Source of the DNA: an uncultured Lachnospiraceae bacterium
Lineage (GTDB): Bacteria > Bacillota > Clostridia > Lachnospirales > Lachnospiraceae
NCBI GenBank assembly: GCA_947626795.1
Contig: CANQTH010000023.1
Span: 1-36,239 of the forward strand
Direction: 5' to 3'
DNA: 36,239 nucleotides
The translations under genes and the position numbers were made by a program. Under the pieces are notes generated by a model. The model did no database searches. It saw nothing but the letters and a program-made list of their open reading frames with translations, and had not been told where the DNA came from. The stretch's first letter is position 1, and the number at the start of each line of letters is the position of its first letter. Shown here in pieces: positions 1 through 8,489 of the stretch.

Positions 1-44
1 CATTATACCGCCCGGAGCGCGAGCGGAGTGGCATCCAGCGCCAC

Positions 45-73
45 ATACCGTATCTGCGGAGCAGATATGGTAT
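45..73. repeat. 13-bp inverted repeat overlapping the degV promoter
   Basis: Positions 45-57 and 61-73 form a 13-bp stem (one G-T pair) around a 3-base GGA loop. A second small hairpin (GTGGC/GCCAC) lies just upstream at about 29-44. The right arm runs into the -10 box of the degV promoter, so the structure may influence that promoter or be a leftover terminator of an upstream gene. No T-tract follows on the plus strand, which argues against a simple terminator. Confidence 0.5.
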
Positions 74-76
74 AAT
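68..76 (+). promoter_or_regulatory. Extended -10 promoter for degV
   Basis: TGG-TATAAT (extended -10 element, TGnTATAAT) lies 28 bases before the degV start. No recognisable -35 box sits 17 bases upstream, which is normal for an extended -10 promoter. The assignment rests on this motif and position only. Confidence 0.5.
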
Positions 77-103
77 AGCACAGAATTTAGAAAGAGGTAG
101 GTT

Positions 104-958
104 ATGGTAAGGATCATATCAGACAGCACCTGCGATCTGTCCGATCAATTGCTGCAAAAGTATCATGTCACGCTCGTCCCGCTGCACATTGTCCTGGGAG
201 AAAAGGAATACCGGGACAGGAGCGAGATCTCTCCGGAAGAGATCTACCGCTGGTCGGACGAGAACAAGACGACCCCGAAGACGTCCGCCGTGAGCTTAGA
301 GGACGCGATGGAGGCGCTCCGGCCGATCGCGGAGGCCGGGGACGAGATGGTCATATTCACGATTTCCGGCCAGATGTCCACGACGGCGAACGTGTTCCGC
401 ATCGCGGCGGAGGAGCTGGGGATCGCGGATCGGGCCGCGGTCGTGGACTCGGAAAGCCTTTCCACCGGGATTGGGCTTTTGGTGATCGAGGCCGCGGTCA
501 TGGCGCGGGAAGGAAAGCCGAAGGATGAGATCGTCCAAAGGATGGAGCAGCTAAAGCCGCGCGTCCGCGCGAGCTTTGTCGTGGACACCCTGACCTACCT
601 GCACAGGGGCGGCAGATGCAGCAGCGTGGCTGCGCTTGCCGGGAGCATGTTAAAGCTGCATCCAAAGATCGTCGTGAAAAACGGCGCGATGGAGGCGGAC
701 AAGAAGTACCGCGGCAAATTGGGCACTGTCATCCTCAATTATGTGAAGGATATGGAAAGCGAGTGGAAGGCGGCGAAGCCGGACCGGGTCTTCATCACGC
801 ATTCCGGCTGCCCGAAGGAGCTTGTGGATCTGGCCTATGCGCGTCTGGAAGAGTCCGGCTGCTTTGAGGAAATATGGGTCACAAGGGCCGGGGGCGTGAT
901 CTCTTCCCATTGCGGGCCGGGGACGCTTGGCGTGCTGTACCTCATGGGAGAGGAGTAA
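104..958 (+). CDS. DegV family fatty-acid-binding protein
   Basis: This is a 284-residue protein of the usual DegV length. DegV/FakB-type proteins bind a fatty acid in a cleft between two alpha/beta domains and, in Gram-positives, can present it to the kinase FakA. Visible family signatures are ISDSTCDLS at the N-terminus, TISGQMSTTAN near residues 86-96 and SESLSTGIG near residues 115-123. An AGAGGTAG ribosome binding site precedes the ATG. The gene stands alone, convergent with the cardiolipin synthase gene, so no FakA partner is visible. Which lipid it binds cannot be read from sequence. Confidence 0.9.
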   Translation: MVRIISDSTCDLSDQLLQKYHVTLVPLHIVLGEKEYRDRSEISPEEIYRWSDENKTTPKTSAVSLEDAMEALRPIAEAGDEMVIFTISGQMSTTANVFRIAAEELGIADRAAVVDSESLSTGIGLLVIEAAVMAREGKPKDEIVQRMEQLKPRVRASFVVDTLTYLHRGGRCSSVAALAGSMLKLHPKIVVKNGAMEADKKYRGKLGTVILNYVKDMESEWKAAKPDRVFITHSGCPKELVDLAYARLEESGCFEEIWVTRAGGVISSHCGPGTLGVLYLMGEE

Positions 959-964
959 GCGCGC

Positions 965-1026
965 GTATTCAGCCCGGGACTCTGCGCTTGCTGCAAAGTC
1001 CGTAACCGCAAAGCCGAAAGGGCGTC
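965..1026 (+). repeat. Internally deleted remnant of the 146-bp MITE family
   Basis: The left part resembles the family 5' end (TTCAGCCCGGGACT, then the hairpin TGCGCTTGCTGCA and AAAGTCCGTAA) and continues directly into a version of the right end (CGCAAAGCCGAAAG). The central large hairpin is missing. The remnant fills the space between the convergent degV and cls genes. No target duplication is visible. Confidence 0.55.
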
Positions 1027-1032
1027 CCATTG

Positions 1033-2544
1033 TCAGCAGAGCGGAGCGAAGATCCGCAGGATCCCGTCCAGAAGCCAGTGGCGGAAGGACAGGCCGACAT
1101 TTTCGAGCGTCCGCTCCCTGCACTGTTCCTGGGTCGCGAGGAAGTCCGCCTTTAAGCTTTCCAGCAGGGACGCGCGGTAGAACAGGGAATTGTTCTCAAA
1201 ATGCAGGAACAGGCTGCGGTAGTCAAGGTTTACCGTGCCGACTGTGCCGACGGTGCCGTCGATCACGCAGCCTTTGGCATGGACGAATCCGGGCGCATAT
1301 TCGTAGATCCGGACTCCCGCCTCCAGCAGGACCGGATAGAAACTTTGCGACATCCGGAAGACCAGCTTTTTGTCCGGGATCCCGGGCATGATGATCCGCA
1401 CGTCCACGCCCCGGCGCGCGGCGCGGGCGAACGCGTCCTGCAAGGCGTCTCCGGGCATGAGGTAGGGCGTGAAGAACCACGCGTACTCCTGCGCCTGGGA
1501 CAGCAGGTCGATGTAAAGCTCGTTGCTTGCCGCGTCCGGGCGCAGCGGGGAATCATAATAGCTAAGCACATAGCCGTCCTGCGCCGCCGGACTGTCGGCA
1601 GGGGGCGGCGTCAATAATCCGTCCGGAATGGCGTCCCCGGTAAACGCGTTCCAAAATTCCGCGAACATCCAGGTATAATTCTGCACGGCTTCTCCGTCCA
1701 GGCGAAAGCCGATGTCTTTCCAATGCCCGTATTTCGTCACATGGTTGATGTATTCGTCCGCGAGGTTGACGCCCCCGCTGAACGCGGTTTTCCCGTCGAT
1801 GATCAGCATTTTGCGGTGGTCGCGGTAATTGAGCGTCCCCTTGACGAAGACGAGCGGGTTGAACGCGGCGCAGCGGAAGCCTTTTTCTTCTAATTTTTTC
1901 GCGTTTTCCTTTGAGTAGGTCGAAATGCTGCCCAGGTCGTCGTATAAGATGCGCACGTCTACGCCCTGCGCCGCTTTCTGCTCCATGATCTTCACCATGG
2001 AATCCCACATCAAGCCGTTCTCTATAATAAAATATTCCACGAAAATGAAGCGTTCCGCTGTCTGCAGGGCTTCCAGCATGGCGGGAAAGAGCTTGTCCCC
2101 GAGCGGGTAAAAGACTGCCTGGCGGTTGGGGCGGATCGGGAAACCCGTCATGGCCTGCATGGACTGGAAGGTCTGCGCGAGGCGCTTATTCTCGGAAGCA
2201 AGGCGTTCGTACAGCGGCGCGGAGCCGTCCGGGAGGGCCGGAAGCGGCTTTGCGGCGGCCAGTTTCCGCTGGAGCGGCCTCGTCGTCCGTTTGTTCCCGA
2301 AAAACAAGTACAGGGCTGTCCCGGGGATCGGGAAGGCCATGATGACGAGCAGCCATAGGATCTTATAAGTCCCTTCTTCCCGGTTCATGATAAGGTACAG
2401 CACGAAAAGGAAGGAAAGGATGGATAAGGCGAAGTTGATCAGGACCGCCCAGGGGGCGAGCCATTTGAATAAGACGCCAAGCCAGAGAAGCTGGATCAGC
2501 ACGGCTGGCAGTACCATGAAAATACGTCGGATGATCTTGTTCAT
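1033..2544 (-). CDS. cls: Cardiolipin synthase (phospholipase D superfamily)
   Basis: This is a 503-residue membrane enzyme expected to join two phosphatidylglycerols into cardiolipin plus glycerol at the inner face of the membrane. Two hydrophobic N-terminal segments (about residues 10-28 and 30-52) and a third at about 62-82 precede two HKD catalytic motifs. The first has H243, K245 and D250 (HRKMLIID); the second has H422, K424 and D429 (HAKGCVID). Length and order match bacterial Cls. An AAGGAGAG site precedes the ATG. The gene is monocistronic and divergent from the pseudo-receiver gene. Confidence 0.93.
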   Translation of the reverse strand: MNKIIRRIFMVLPAVLIQLLWLGVLFKWLAPWAVLINFALSILSFLFVLYLIMNREEGTYKILWLLVIMAFPIPGTALYLFFGNKRTTRPLQRKLAAAKPLPALPDGSAPLYERLASENKRLAQTFQSMQAMTGFPIRPNRQAVFYPLGDKLFPAMLEALQTAERFIFVEYFIIENGLMWDSMVKIMEQKAAQGVDVRILYDDLGSISTYSKENAKKLEEKGFRCAAFNPLVFVKGTLNYRDHRKMLIIDGKTAFSGGVNLADEYINHVTKYGHWKDIGFRLDGEAVQNYTWMFAEFWNAFTGDAIPDGLLTPPPADSPAAQDGYVLSYYDSPLRPDAASNELYIDLLSQAQEYAWFFTPYLMPGDALQDAFARAARRGVDVRIIMPGIPDKKLVFRMSQSFYPVLLEAGVRIYEYAPGFVHAKGCVIDGTVGTVGTVNLDYRSLFLHFENNSLFYRASLLESLKADFLATQEQCRERTLENVGLSFRHWLLDGILRIFAPLC

Positions 2545-2598
2545 AAATATTACTCTCCTTTGCGATTGTTTTCTGCACTGGCTAGAATTCTAAGAGTA

Positions 2599-2627
2599 AT
2601 CATGCCACGGGTTTCGGGTTTTGTCAA
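2599..2627 (-). promoter_or_regulatory. Candidate cls promoter (minus strand)
   Basis: On the minus strand a perfect TTGACA (2627-2622) is followed 17 bases later by CATGAT (2604-2599), a weak -10 box. It lies about 55 bases upstream of the cls start. The -35 is convincing; the -10 is only a 4/6 match. Confidence 0.35.
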
Positions 2628-2722
2628 TTGATAATAGCGCCCGGCCTGCCAACCCCTTGCAAAAACTCCCATTTTGTGCAAAAATGGAAGGGAACGAAAA
2701 AGCCAGGCAAGGAGGGGCGGGG

Positions 2723-3760
2723 ATGAAGGACAACCTTTTGTTTGTGAACCAGAATAAGGATATCATCCGGGAATTTTTAGAGACGGTAAAGGACGCCGAG
2801 TTCGACGTTGACACGACGGACAACGGCCTGGAAGCGGCGGTCCTTTTGCAGAAGAAGAAATACAAGCTCGTGATCACGGGAATCGACCTTGCGACTTACG
2901 ACGGCACGAAGATCGTTGAGTATGTGAACGAGTACTGCCCGGAGACGCTTTGCATCGTCTACACGGTGCGGCTGGAGCTGGCGCATTTGAAGCTCCTGAT
3001 CAATGAGCGGAAGGTGTTCCGCATCTTCCAGCGGGACGTGAGCTACCACGGGGAGCTGCAGGAGGCGATCATCGACGCGTTCACCTGTTATGGCAAAAGG
3101 GAGCTGCAGGCGCAGAACGAGCAGATCATGGAGAAGAACCTGAAGAACGCGAGGACGTATCTGGACGAGATGAAGAAGGTGTCCGCAGGGCGTCCGGGCG
3201 AGCGGGAGGACTTCACGAAATTTGCGAAAGCGCTGCTGGAGGTGTTCCGGCGGGAGATGGAAGAGGCGCTGCCCCGGGAAGAGGCCGGGCAACTGATCCG
3301 GTACGAGAGCGGGCTGCTGTTCTGGATCCTGGATGAGAAAAACCAGTCGGTCAGGAGCCTGGAGGAAGTGCGCCAGAGGATCGATGAGGAATTTTCCCGG
3401 GCGAGCGGGGAGCCGATCCCGCTGGATACGCAGTATTGCCCCGAAGAGGCTAACGCGGTGGTCTGCGCGGATCTGTATTTTGTCATGCGTATGCTGATGC
3501 TGCGGTTTTTCCTGGTGTCGCGGGAATGCAGGGCGCAGGCCAAGCTCATTCCGATAAACGGCGGGAGCTTCCGCCTGAAGATGGAGGCGAGGTTTCCGGG
3601 GAACGAGTGGAACAAGGCGCATGAACGCCAGGGGGCGCGCATCGTCACGGCGGTCACGCAGACGATCCTAGAGAGCTTCGTGGGACAGTGCAGGCAGAAT
3701 ATCAGCGATGAGAAGATCACATATTATATCGAGCTGAAATCCAGGAATGTCGTAAAGTGA
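2723..3760 (+). CDS. Response-regulator-like protein with degenerate receiver domain
   Basis: This is a 345-residue protein. Residues 1-120 look like a CheY-type receiver fold (LLFVNQN; KLVITGIDL; IVYT; FQRDVS), but the phosphorylation residues are replaced. The acidic pair is N9/Q10, the acceptor position is G53 and the conserved lysine is R104, so it probably does not take phosphate in the usual way. A charged helical linker (about 125-170) and a C-terminal domain that I do not recognise follow; the tail (KITYYIEL) faintly resembles a histidine-kinase-like fold. I chose the ATG at 2723 because an AGGAGGGG site lies at the right spacing; an upstream in-frame ATG at 2684 lacks this. No kinase gene is adjacent. 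Confidence 0.6.
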   Translation: MKDNLLFVNQNKDIIREFLETVKDAEFDVDTTDNGLEAAVLLQKKKYKLVITGIDLATYDGTKIVEYVNEYCPETLCIVYTVRLELAHLKLLINERKVFRIFQRDVSYHGELQEAIIDAFTCYGKRELQAQNEQIMEKNLKNARTYLDEMKKVSAGRPGEREDFTKFAKALLEVFRREMEEALPREEAGQLIRYESGLLFWILDEKNQSVRSLEEVRQRIDEEFSRASGEPIPLDTQYCPEEANAVVCADLYFVMRMLMLRFFLVSRECRAQAKLIPINGGSFRLKMEARFPGNEWNKAHERQGARIVTAVTQTILESFVGQCRQNISDEKITYYIELKSRNVVK

Positions 3761-3778
3761 AGCGAGAAAAGAATCACG

Positions 3779-3816
3779 CAAAAAATGGGCCTGCGTCCCG
3801 GCTGGGGCGCAGGCTC
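3779..3816 (-). terminator. Rho-independent terminator between convergent genes
   Basis: GCCTGCGTCCC pairs with GGGGCGCAGGC around a short loop (3789-3814). On the minus strand the hairpin is followed by CCATTTTTTG, so it best serves the penicillin-binding protein gene. It may also stop plus-strand transcripts of the pseudo-receiver gene. Confidence 0.75.
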
Positions 3817-3822
3817 AATGTA

Positions 3823-6516
3823 TCAGGAGGGCTTTTGGCGCTTGTTGCCGCCCGTCTTTTTTCCCATCTTGCTGCCGCCCGTCTTGTTTTCCTGCTCCGA
3901 GTCGTCCAGCGTATGACGTTCCGGAATGTCCGTCTCGCGTTGGGAGCCGTCCCCGTCGCCTGAGCCTTCCAGGCTCTCGGTGGCTTCCGGGATCTCCGGG
4001 ATCATGGTGTCCGCGTTGTGGGCGGTGCAGTAATTTTCCTGGGCCAGGGAATTCGTCAAAAGGTACGGCCCGTCGTCCGAGTCGTACGATCCGCCCACGA
4101 TGTAGATCCCGGTCTGCTTGCTCTCCTCCGGGCAAAATTCGTTGGCGAGCATCCCGGAGACGGTGCAGATCGTGGCGCGCACATGGTGGTCGCAGTATTC
4201 CGTGGGGACGGAGCCGGAAGCGAAATATTCCGTCTCCACCATGCTGCCCCGGGGGTCGGAATCGCACAGGCCGTCCACGGCCAGCTTCCCGGACTTTTTG
4301 CAGACGGTTGCTGTGACGATGCCGTCCGGGACGGAGAATTCCTTGTATTCCAGCCCCTCGTGGATGCGCCCCATGATCGACCGCCAGAGCGTCTTGGGAT
4401 TTGAGGTCAGCGCGCCGTCCTGCGGACTGTTGTCGTCGAACCCGCACCAGGTCGAGCAGGTATAGTAAGGGGTGAATCCCGCGAATAAGGCGTCCCGGTT
4501 TTTCGTCGTCGTCCCGGTCTTCCCGGCGATCGGCATCGTCCCGAAATCAACGGCGCTTCCCGTTCCGGCCGTGACGACGTCCTGCATGGCGTTCGTCAGG
4601 AGAAAAGCCGTCGTGTCTTTGAGGACGGTATGCGACTCCGCCGTGTTGTCGATCAGGACGTTCCCGTTGTGGTCCAGGATCCGCGTGTAAAAACGCGGCT
4701 TCGTATAAGTCCCGCCGTTCGCGATGGACGCGTAGGCGGCGGTCAGCTCTAAGTTCGACACGCCCTTTGTGATGCCGCCGAGGGCGAGGGATTCCACCAT
4801 GTCTTCCTGCGTCAGCGTTGTGAACCCGAAATTCTGCAGGTAGTCGTAGCCGACCTGCGGGGAAATGTCCGACAGGGTCTTGACGGCCACGACGTTGATG
4901 GATTTCGTGATCGCGTAGCGGATCGTCGTGAACCCGCGGTAGCTGTCGTCGTAATTGTTGAGCGGCGTCCCGTTGGAATACGTGAAGGGCGCGTCGTCCT
5001 GGACGGTAGCGAGCGTCATCCCGGCCGTGTCCAGGGCCGGGGCGTAGGCCGCTAAGACCTTGAACGTGGAGCCTGGCTGTCTTGTGGTGTCAGTTGCGCG
5101 GTTTAAGGTGCGGCTGCCGCTCTTGTCCCCGCGCCCGCCGACAATGGCCTTCACGTCTCCGGTAAACTGGTCGATGACGGTGACGGCCGCCTGCGGCTGC
5201 AGCGTGAACACGACGGATTCGCCGCCGTCGACGATGGAATCCCCAGGCTCTAAGATCTCTTCCTTGTAGGCGTCGATCGCCGCCTGCGCCTCTTCCTGGC
5301 TCGCGAAATTCAGCGAATAATCCGGATTTGACGCGCTGTAATAGGAAATCATCGTCTGGTCGCTGAAATTCTCCATCGTCCCGTCCTGCCGCTCCACGGT
5401 CAGGCGGTAAGAGAAGGAATATTTCGGCTCCGTCGAGTAATTCTCAGGATTATTCACTTCTTCGTCGCAGATCTTCTGGATGTTGATGTCCTGCGTGGAC
5501 TCGATCGTGAGTCCGCTGTTGTAGATCGCCTTGTAAGCCTGGGTGTCGGTGTATCCTTTCTTTTCGACCAGATCCTGGGCGACCTGGTTGATGACGGCGT
5601 CCACGAAGTAGGAATTGGGGTTCTCGTCCGCATATTCGATATTGACCTGCTGGATGCGGGAATATACGTCGTCTTTTAGGGCCTCGTCGTACTCCTCTTC
5701 CGTGATGTAGCCCTGATCCTTCATGTTCCGCAGGACGAGCTTCCGCCGCTTTTTGTTGTTCTCCGGATGGCTGACCGGGTTGTTGGCGGAAGGGTTCTTG
5801 GTGATTCCGGCGATGGCCGCCCCTTCGGAGAGCGTAAGCTCGGAAACGTCCTTTCCAAAATAACGCCGCGAGGCTGCCTGTATGCCAAGCGTGTTCTGCC
5901 CGAGGTTGATGGTGTTCAGATAATTTTCCAGGACCCATTCCTTAGATTTCACCTTGCTGAGCTGAACGGCCAGGAATTGCTCCTGGATCTTCCGCTTCAC
6001 CCGCTCTAAGCCGGACTGCTCGACCCAGCCCTCAAAGACGTTGTTTTTTAAAAGCTGCTGCGTGATCGTGCTGGCCCCCTGGTTGAAATGGAAGCCGTTG
6101 CGGATCCCGGCAAAGCCCGCGCGGATGATCCCCTTGATATCGATGCCGTTGTGTTCGTAGAAACGCTCGTCCTCAATGGCGACGAACGCGTGCTGGACGT
6201 CCTCCGGGATCTCGTCCAATGTGACGTAGACACGGTTCGAGCCGGAAGCGACCAGCTTGGCCGTTTCGTTCCCCTGGTTGTCCAAAACCACGGACAAAAA
6301 GCCCGTGGGCGTCGGGTCGATATCGGAAATATCAGGCGCGGACGCGAGGATGCCCTTGTAAATGCCGAACACGGCGCATCCGCCGATGACGGCGGCCGCC
6401 AGGCAGCAGACAAGCAGCGCCTTTAAGAAAATGAATGTGAATTTTTTGCATATCATGGAAGCGGAAGACGAAACCTGCGCTTCCTTCCGTAAGATGCCTT
6501 TTTTTCCATAATTCAT
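3823..6516 (-). CDS. Class A penicillin-binding protein (PBP1A type)
   Basis: This 897-residue bifunctional peptidoglycan synthase is anchored in the membrane with its catalytic domains outside. One transmembrane helix (about 26-52) is followed by the GT51 glycosyltransferase with EDERFYEHNGID (catalytic E115) and GASTITQQLLKN (148-158). The transpeptidase motifs are S483-T-F-K486, S539-I-N and K666-T-G-T. The tail after about 850 is hydrophilic, rich in Glu, Asp, Gly, Lys and Ser, and probably disordered. An AAAGGAGG site precedes the ATG. It is monocistronic, with a terminator just downstream. Confidence 0.95.
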   Translation of the reverse strand: MNYGKKGILRKEAQVSSSASMICKKFTFIFLKALLVCCLAAAVIGGCAVFGIYKGILASAPDISDIDPTPTGFLSVVLDNQGNETAKLVASGSNRVYVTLDEIPEDVQHAFVAIEDERFYEHNGIDIKGIIRAGFAGIRNGFHFNQGASTITQQLLKNNVFEGWVEQSGLERVKRKIQEQFLAVQLSKVKSKEWVLENYLNTINLGQNTLGIQAASRRYFGKDVSELTLSEGAAIAGITKNPSANNPVSHPENNKKRRKLVLRNMKDQGYITEEEYDEALKDDVYSRIQQVNIEYADENPNSYFVDAVINQVAQDLVEKKGYTDTQAYKAIYNSGLTIESTQDINIQKICDEEVNNPENYSTEPKYSFSYRLTVERQDGTMENFSDQTMISYYSASNPDYSLNFASQEEAQAAIDAYKEEILEPGDSIVDGGESVVFTLQPQAAVTVIDQFTGDVKAIVGGRGDKSGSRTLNRATDTTRQPGSTFKVLAAYAPALDTAGMTLATVQDDAPFTYSNGTPLNNYDDSYRGFTTIRYAITKSINVVAVKTLSDISPQVGYDYLQNFGFTTLTQEDMVESLALGGITKGVSNLELTAAYASIANGGTYTKPRFYTRILDHNGNVLIDNTAESHTVLKDTTAFLLTNAMQDVVTAGTGSAVDFGTMPIAGKTGTTTKNRDALFAGFTPYYTCSTWCGFDDNSPQDGALTSNPKTLWRSIMGRIHEGLEYKEFSVPDGIVTATVCKKSGKLAVDGLCDSDPRGSMVETEYFASGSVPTEYCDHHVRATICTVSGMLANEFCPEESKQTGIYIVGGSYDSDDGPYLLTNSLAQENYCTAHNADTMIPEIPEATESLEGSGDGDGSQRETDIPERHTLDDSEQENKTGGSKMGKKTGGNKRQKPS

Positions 6517-6541
6517 AGAAAGCCTCCTTTCCTATTTAGCC

Positions 6542-6547
6542 ATTATA
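6542..6547 (-). promoter_or_regulatory. -10 box of the penicillin-binding protein promoter (minus strand)
   Basis: A consensus TATAAT on the minus strand lies 25 bases upstream of the PBP start, in an AT-rich stretch. The -35 position 17 bases upstream reads roughly TTTATT, a poor match, so only the -10 is called. Confidence 0.4.
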
Positions 6548-6598
6548 TCAAAAAAGAGATAGTAAATAAAGTAAAAATATGCTAAAGTATTAGGGACG

Positions 6599-6744
6599 GT
6601 AACAGTTCAGCCCAGGACTTTGCACTTGCTGCAAAGTCCGTAAGAACGTATAAATTTTGCCGAGTGGGAATCCGGCTCTTTGCCGAAGGCAAACTTGAAA
6701 TGAGCCGGATTCCGTAACTGTGAGGCCGAAGGCTGAACGGTTAC
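6599..6744 (+). mobile_element. 146-bp MITE, IS66-like ends, copy A
   Basis: The element starts GTAACAGTTCAGCC and ends GGCTGAACGGTTAC, giving 14-bp terminal inverted repeats with one mismatch. Flanks TAGGGACG (left) and TAGGGACA (right) form an 8-bp target duplication with one mismatch. Inside are a 9-bp hairpin (GACTTTGCA/TGCAAAGTC) and an 11-bp hairpin (GAATCCGGCTC/GAGCCGGATTC) with a nested TTTGCC/GGCAAA stem. There is no transposase. GTAA ends and 8-bp duplications are hallmarks of the IS66 family, so a trans-acting IS66 transposase is the likely mobiliser. It sits between the PBP promoter and the YigZ gene. Confidence 0.8.
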
Positions 6745-6790
6745 TAGGGACAGGCAGCAGTTTGGCGCAGGACGCCGGAAAGGGGACGGC

Positions 6791-7447
6791 ATGGACGGGA
6801 AGCCGGTGAAGATTTTATATAAGGGCGGCAGCGGCGAGATCGTGGAGAAAAAATCCCGGTTCATCGCCACGCTGGAGAAGATTGAGACGGAAGAGGAGGC
6901 GGCAGCGTTCATCGCGCGGATGCGCAAGCAGTACTGGGACGCGCGCCATAACTGCCACGCGTTCGTGGCGGGCGAGAACTTTGAGCTGCAGCGGTGCAGC
7001 GACGACGGCGAGCCTGGCGGGACGGCGGGGCGTCCGATGCTGGACGTTTTATTGAAGGAAGGCGTGCATAACGCGGCGGTCGTGGTGACGCGGTATTTCG
7101 GCGGGACGCTCCTTGGGACGGGCGGGCTGGTGCGCGCGTACCAGAAGGCGGTTCAGGAGGGCTTGAAAAACAGCGTCGTGATCGAGAAGAGGCTGGGGCA
7201 GAGGCTTCGGATCGGCACGGATTATAACGGGATCGGGAAGATCCAGTATATCCTCGCGCAGCGGCAGGTGGACGTCGTAGACACGGCTTATGCGGAAAAA
7301 GTCCTGGTGGAGGCCATGGTCCCCATCGAGAAGCTCGCGGGGCTGCAGGAGGCGGTGCGGGAGGCCACGAACGGGACGGCGCGGTTCGAGGCCGGGGAAC
7401 AGGCCTGGTTCGCCCCGGTGGACGGCGGGATCAAGATATTCGGATGA
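6791..7447 (+). CDS. YigZ/IMPACT family protein (UPF0029)
   Basis: This 218-residue protein is of typical YigZ length. The UPF0029 signature is clear: DDGEPGGTAGRPMLDVL, then GVHNAAVVVTRYFGGTLLGTGGLVRAY. Family members have an N-terminal RNase-PH-like (ribosomal S5 domain 2) fold and a C-terminal ferredoxin-like domain. The biochemical role in bacteria is unsettled; a link to translation regulation is suspected from the eukaryotic IMPACT protein. An AAAGGGG site precedes the ATG. A copy of the MITE lies directly upstream. Confidence 0.92.
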   Translation: MDGKPVKILYKGGSGEIVEKKSRFIATLEKIETEEEAAAFIARMRKQYWDARHNCHAFVAGENFELQRCSDDGEPGGTAGRPMLDVLLKEGVHNAAVVVTRYFGGTLLGTGGLVRAYQKAVQEGLKNSVVIEKRLGQRLRIGTDYNGIGKIQYILAQRQVDVVDTAYAEKVLVEAMVPIEKLAGLQEAVREATNGTARFEAGEQAWFAPVDGGIKIFG

Positions 7448-7516
7448 GCGTTTTGCGCGGACGCGCAGGGCTTTGGAATAGAAATTTTCAGAAATTTAAA
7501 AAAATAAAAAAAACAC

Positions 7517-7545
7517 TTGCATTTCCGCAGGAACTCATATATAAT
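7517..7545 (+). promoter_or_regulatory. Promoter of tRNA-Gln
   Basis: TTGCAT (7517-7522), a 17-base spacer and a consensus TATAAT (7540-7545) lie 20 bases upstream of the tRNA gene. Confidence 0.75.
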
Positions 7546-7564
7546 ACACTTTGTTGAAAAACAA

Positions 7565-7636
7565 TGGCCCATCGCCAAACGGTAAGGCAACGGACTCTGA
7601 CTCCGTCATTTCAAGGTTCGAATCCTTGTGGGCCAG
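7565..7636 (+). tRNA. tRNA-Gln (anticodon CUG)
   Basis: The acceptor stem TGGCCCA/TGGGCCA, the T-arm with GGTTCGAATCC and the anticodon loop CTCTGAC (anticodon CTG) give a complete 72-base cloverleaf with discriminator G. CCA is not encoded, so the 3' end needs RNase Z trimming and CCA addition. Confidence 0.93.
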
Positions 7637-7641
7637 CTAAG

Positions 7642-7669
7642 ACCTGTCACAGCGGTGATGGGTTTTTTT
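7642..7669 (+). terminator. Terminator after tRNA-Gln
   Basis: ACCTGTCAC and GTGATGGGT pair around AGCG and are followed by seven Ts, a clear rho-independent terminator 6 bases after the tRNA. Confidence 0.85.
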
Positions 7670-7706
7670 ATCTTACTAAGGTTTTGCTTTTGGGCAGGAG
7701 GAAGAT

Positions 7707-8411
7707 ATGTATTGTTTTGACAGCAGGATACGGTACAGCGAAGTGGATAACGGGCGCAGGATCACACTGAACGCCATCGTGGATTATTTTCAGGACTGCA
7801 GCTCGTTCCAGGCGGAGGAGCTTGGCATCGGGATCGATTATATGATGCAAAAGCAGGCGGCGTGGGTGCTGTCCGCGTGGCAGGTGGAGATCAGCCGCTA
7901 TCCGGAGTTCGGGGAGAAAGTGACGGTCAGCACATGGCCTTATGGGATGAAGAGCTTTTTTGGCTACCGGAATTATGCCATGGAATCGGAGACGGGGGAG
8001 CGGCTGGCGTGGGGCAACTCGACCTGGGTGCTGTTGGATCTGGCGCATTCCAGGCCGTTAAAGGTCCTGCCGGAGCTGGCGGAGGCATACACGCTCTCGC
8101 CGCAGCTCCCGATGGAAGACGTCTCGCGCAAGATCGCGCTCCCGAAGGATCTGGAGGCGCGGGAGGCGTTCCCGGTGCATAAGTCCCATATTGACACGAA
8201 CCAGCATGTGAACAATGGGAAATACATCAGCATGGCGCAGGATTACCTGCCGGAAGGCTTTGCCGTCCACAAGATGCGGGCGGAATACCGGAAGGCCGCC
8301 GTGTACGGGGACGTCATCTTCCCGTTTGTTTCTAAGGGCGGGGAGGAGATTTTCGTGAGCCTGGCGGACGAGGAAGGGAAGCCTTACGCGGCCGTGGAGT
8401 TTCGGCAGTAA
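7707..8411 (+). CDS. Acyl-ACP thioesterase (FatA/FatB family)
   Basis: This 234-residue double hot-dog thioesterase is expected to hydrolyse acyl-ACP and release free fatty acids in the cytoplasm. The N-terminal half has RYSEVDNGRRITLNAIVDYFQDCSS and the second half has HIDTNQHVNNGKYISMAQD. The N-H pair in TNQHVNNGKY matches the catalytic Asn-His region of plant and bacterial acyl-ACP thioesterases. Length fits the bacterial family. A GGAGGAAG site precedes the ATG. It lies after the tRNA-Gln terminator, and the cvfB-like gene follows 78 bases later; those 78 bases show no clear terminator. Chain-length preference cannot be predicted. Confidence 0.9.
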   Translation: MYCFDSRIRYSEVDNGRRITLNAIVDYFQDCSSFQAEELGIGIDYMMQKQAAWVLSAWQVEISRYPEFGEKVTVSTWPYGMKSFFGYRNYAMESETGERLAWGNSTWVLLDLAHSRPLKVLPELAEAYTLSPQLPMEDVSRKIALPKDLEAREAFPVHKSHIDTNQHVNNGKYISMAQDYLPEGFAVHKMRAEYRKAAVYGDVIFPFVSKGGEEIFVSLADEEGKPYAAVEFRQ

Positions 8412-8489
8412 AGATTCGGCGCGCATTCGTGGCCGTCGGGGACGGCTGGGGGAACAAAGAGGAACGGACAGACAATAGGAGGAAAGACG

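Noticed and set aside
6607-6927. Minus-strand proteins ending in similar SHSAKF and LCSKCKV peptides at several loci
   Set aside because: The shared peptide is the translation of the MITE, seen at 6.6, 31 and 36 kb; these are not a protein family.
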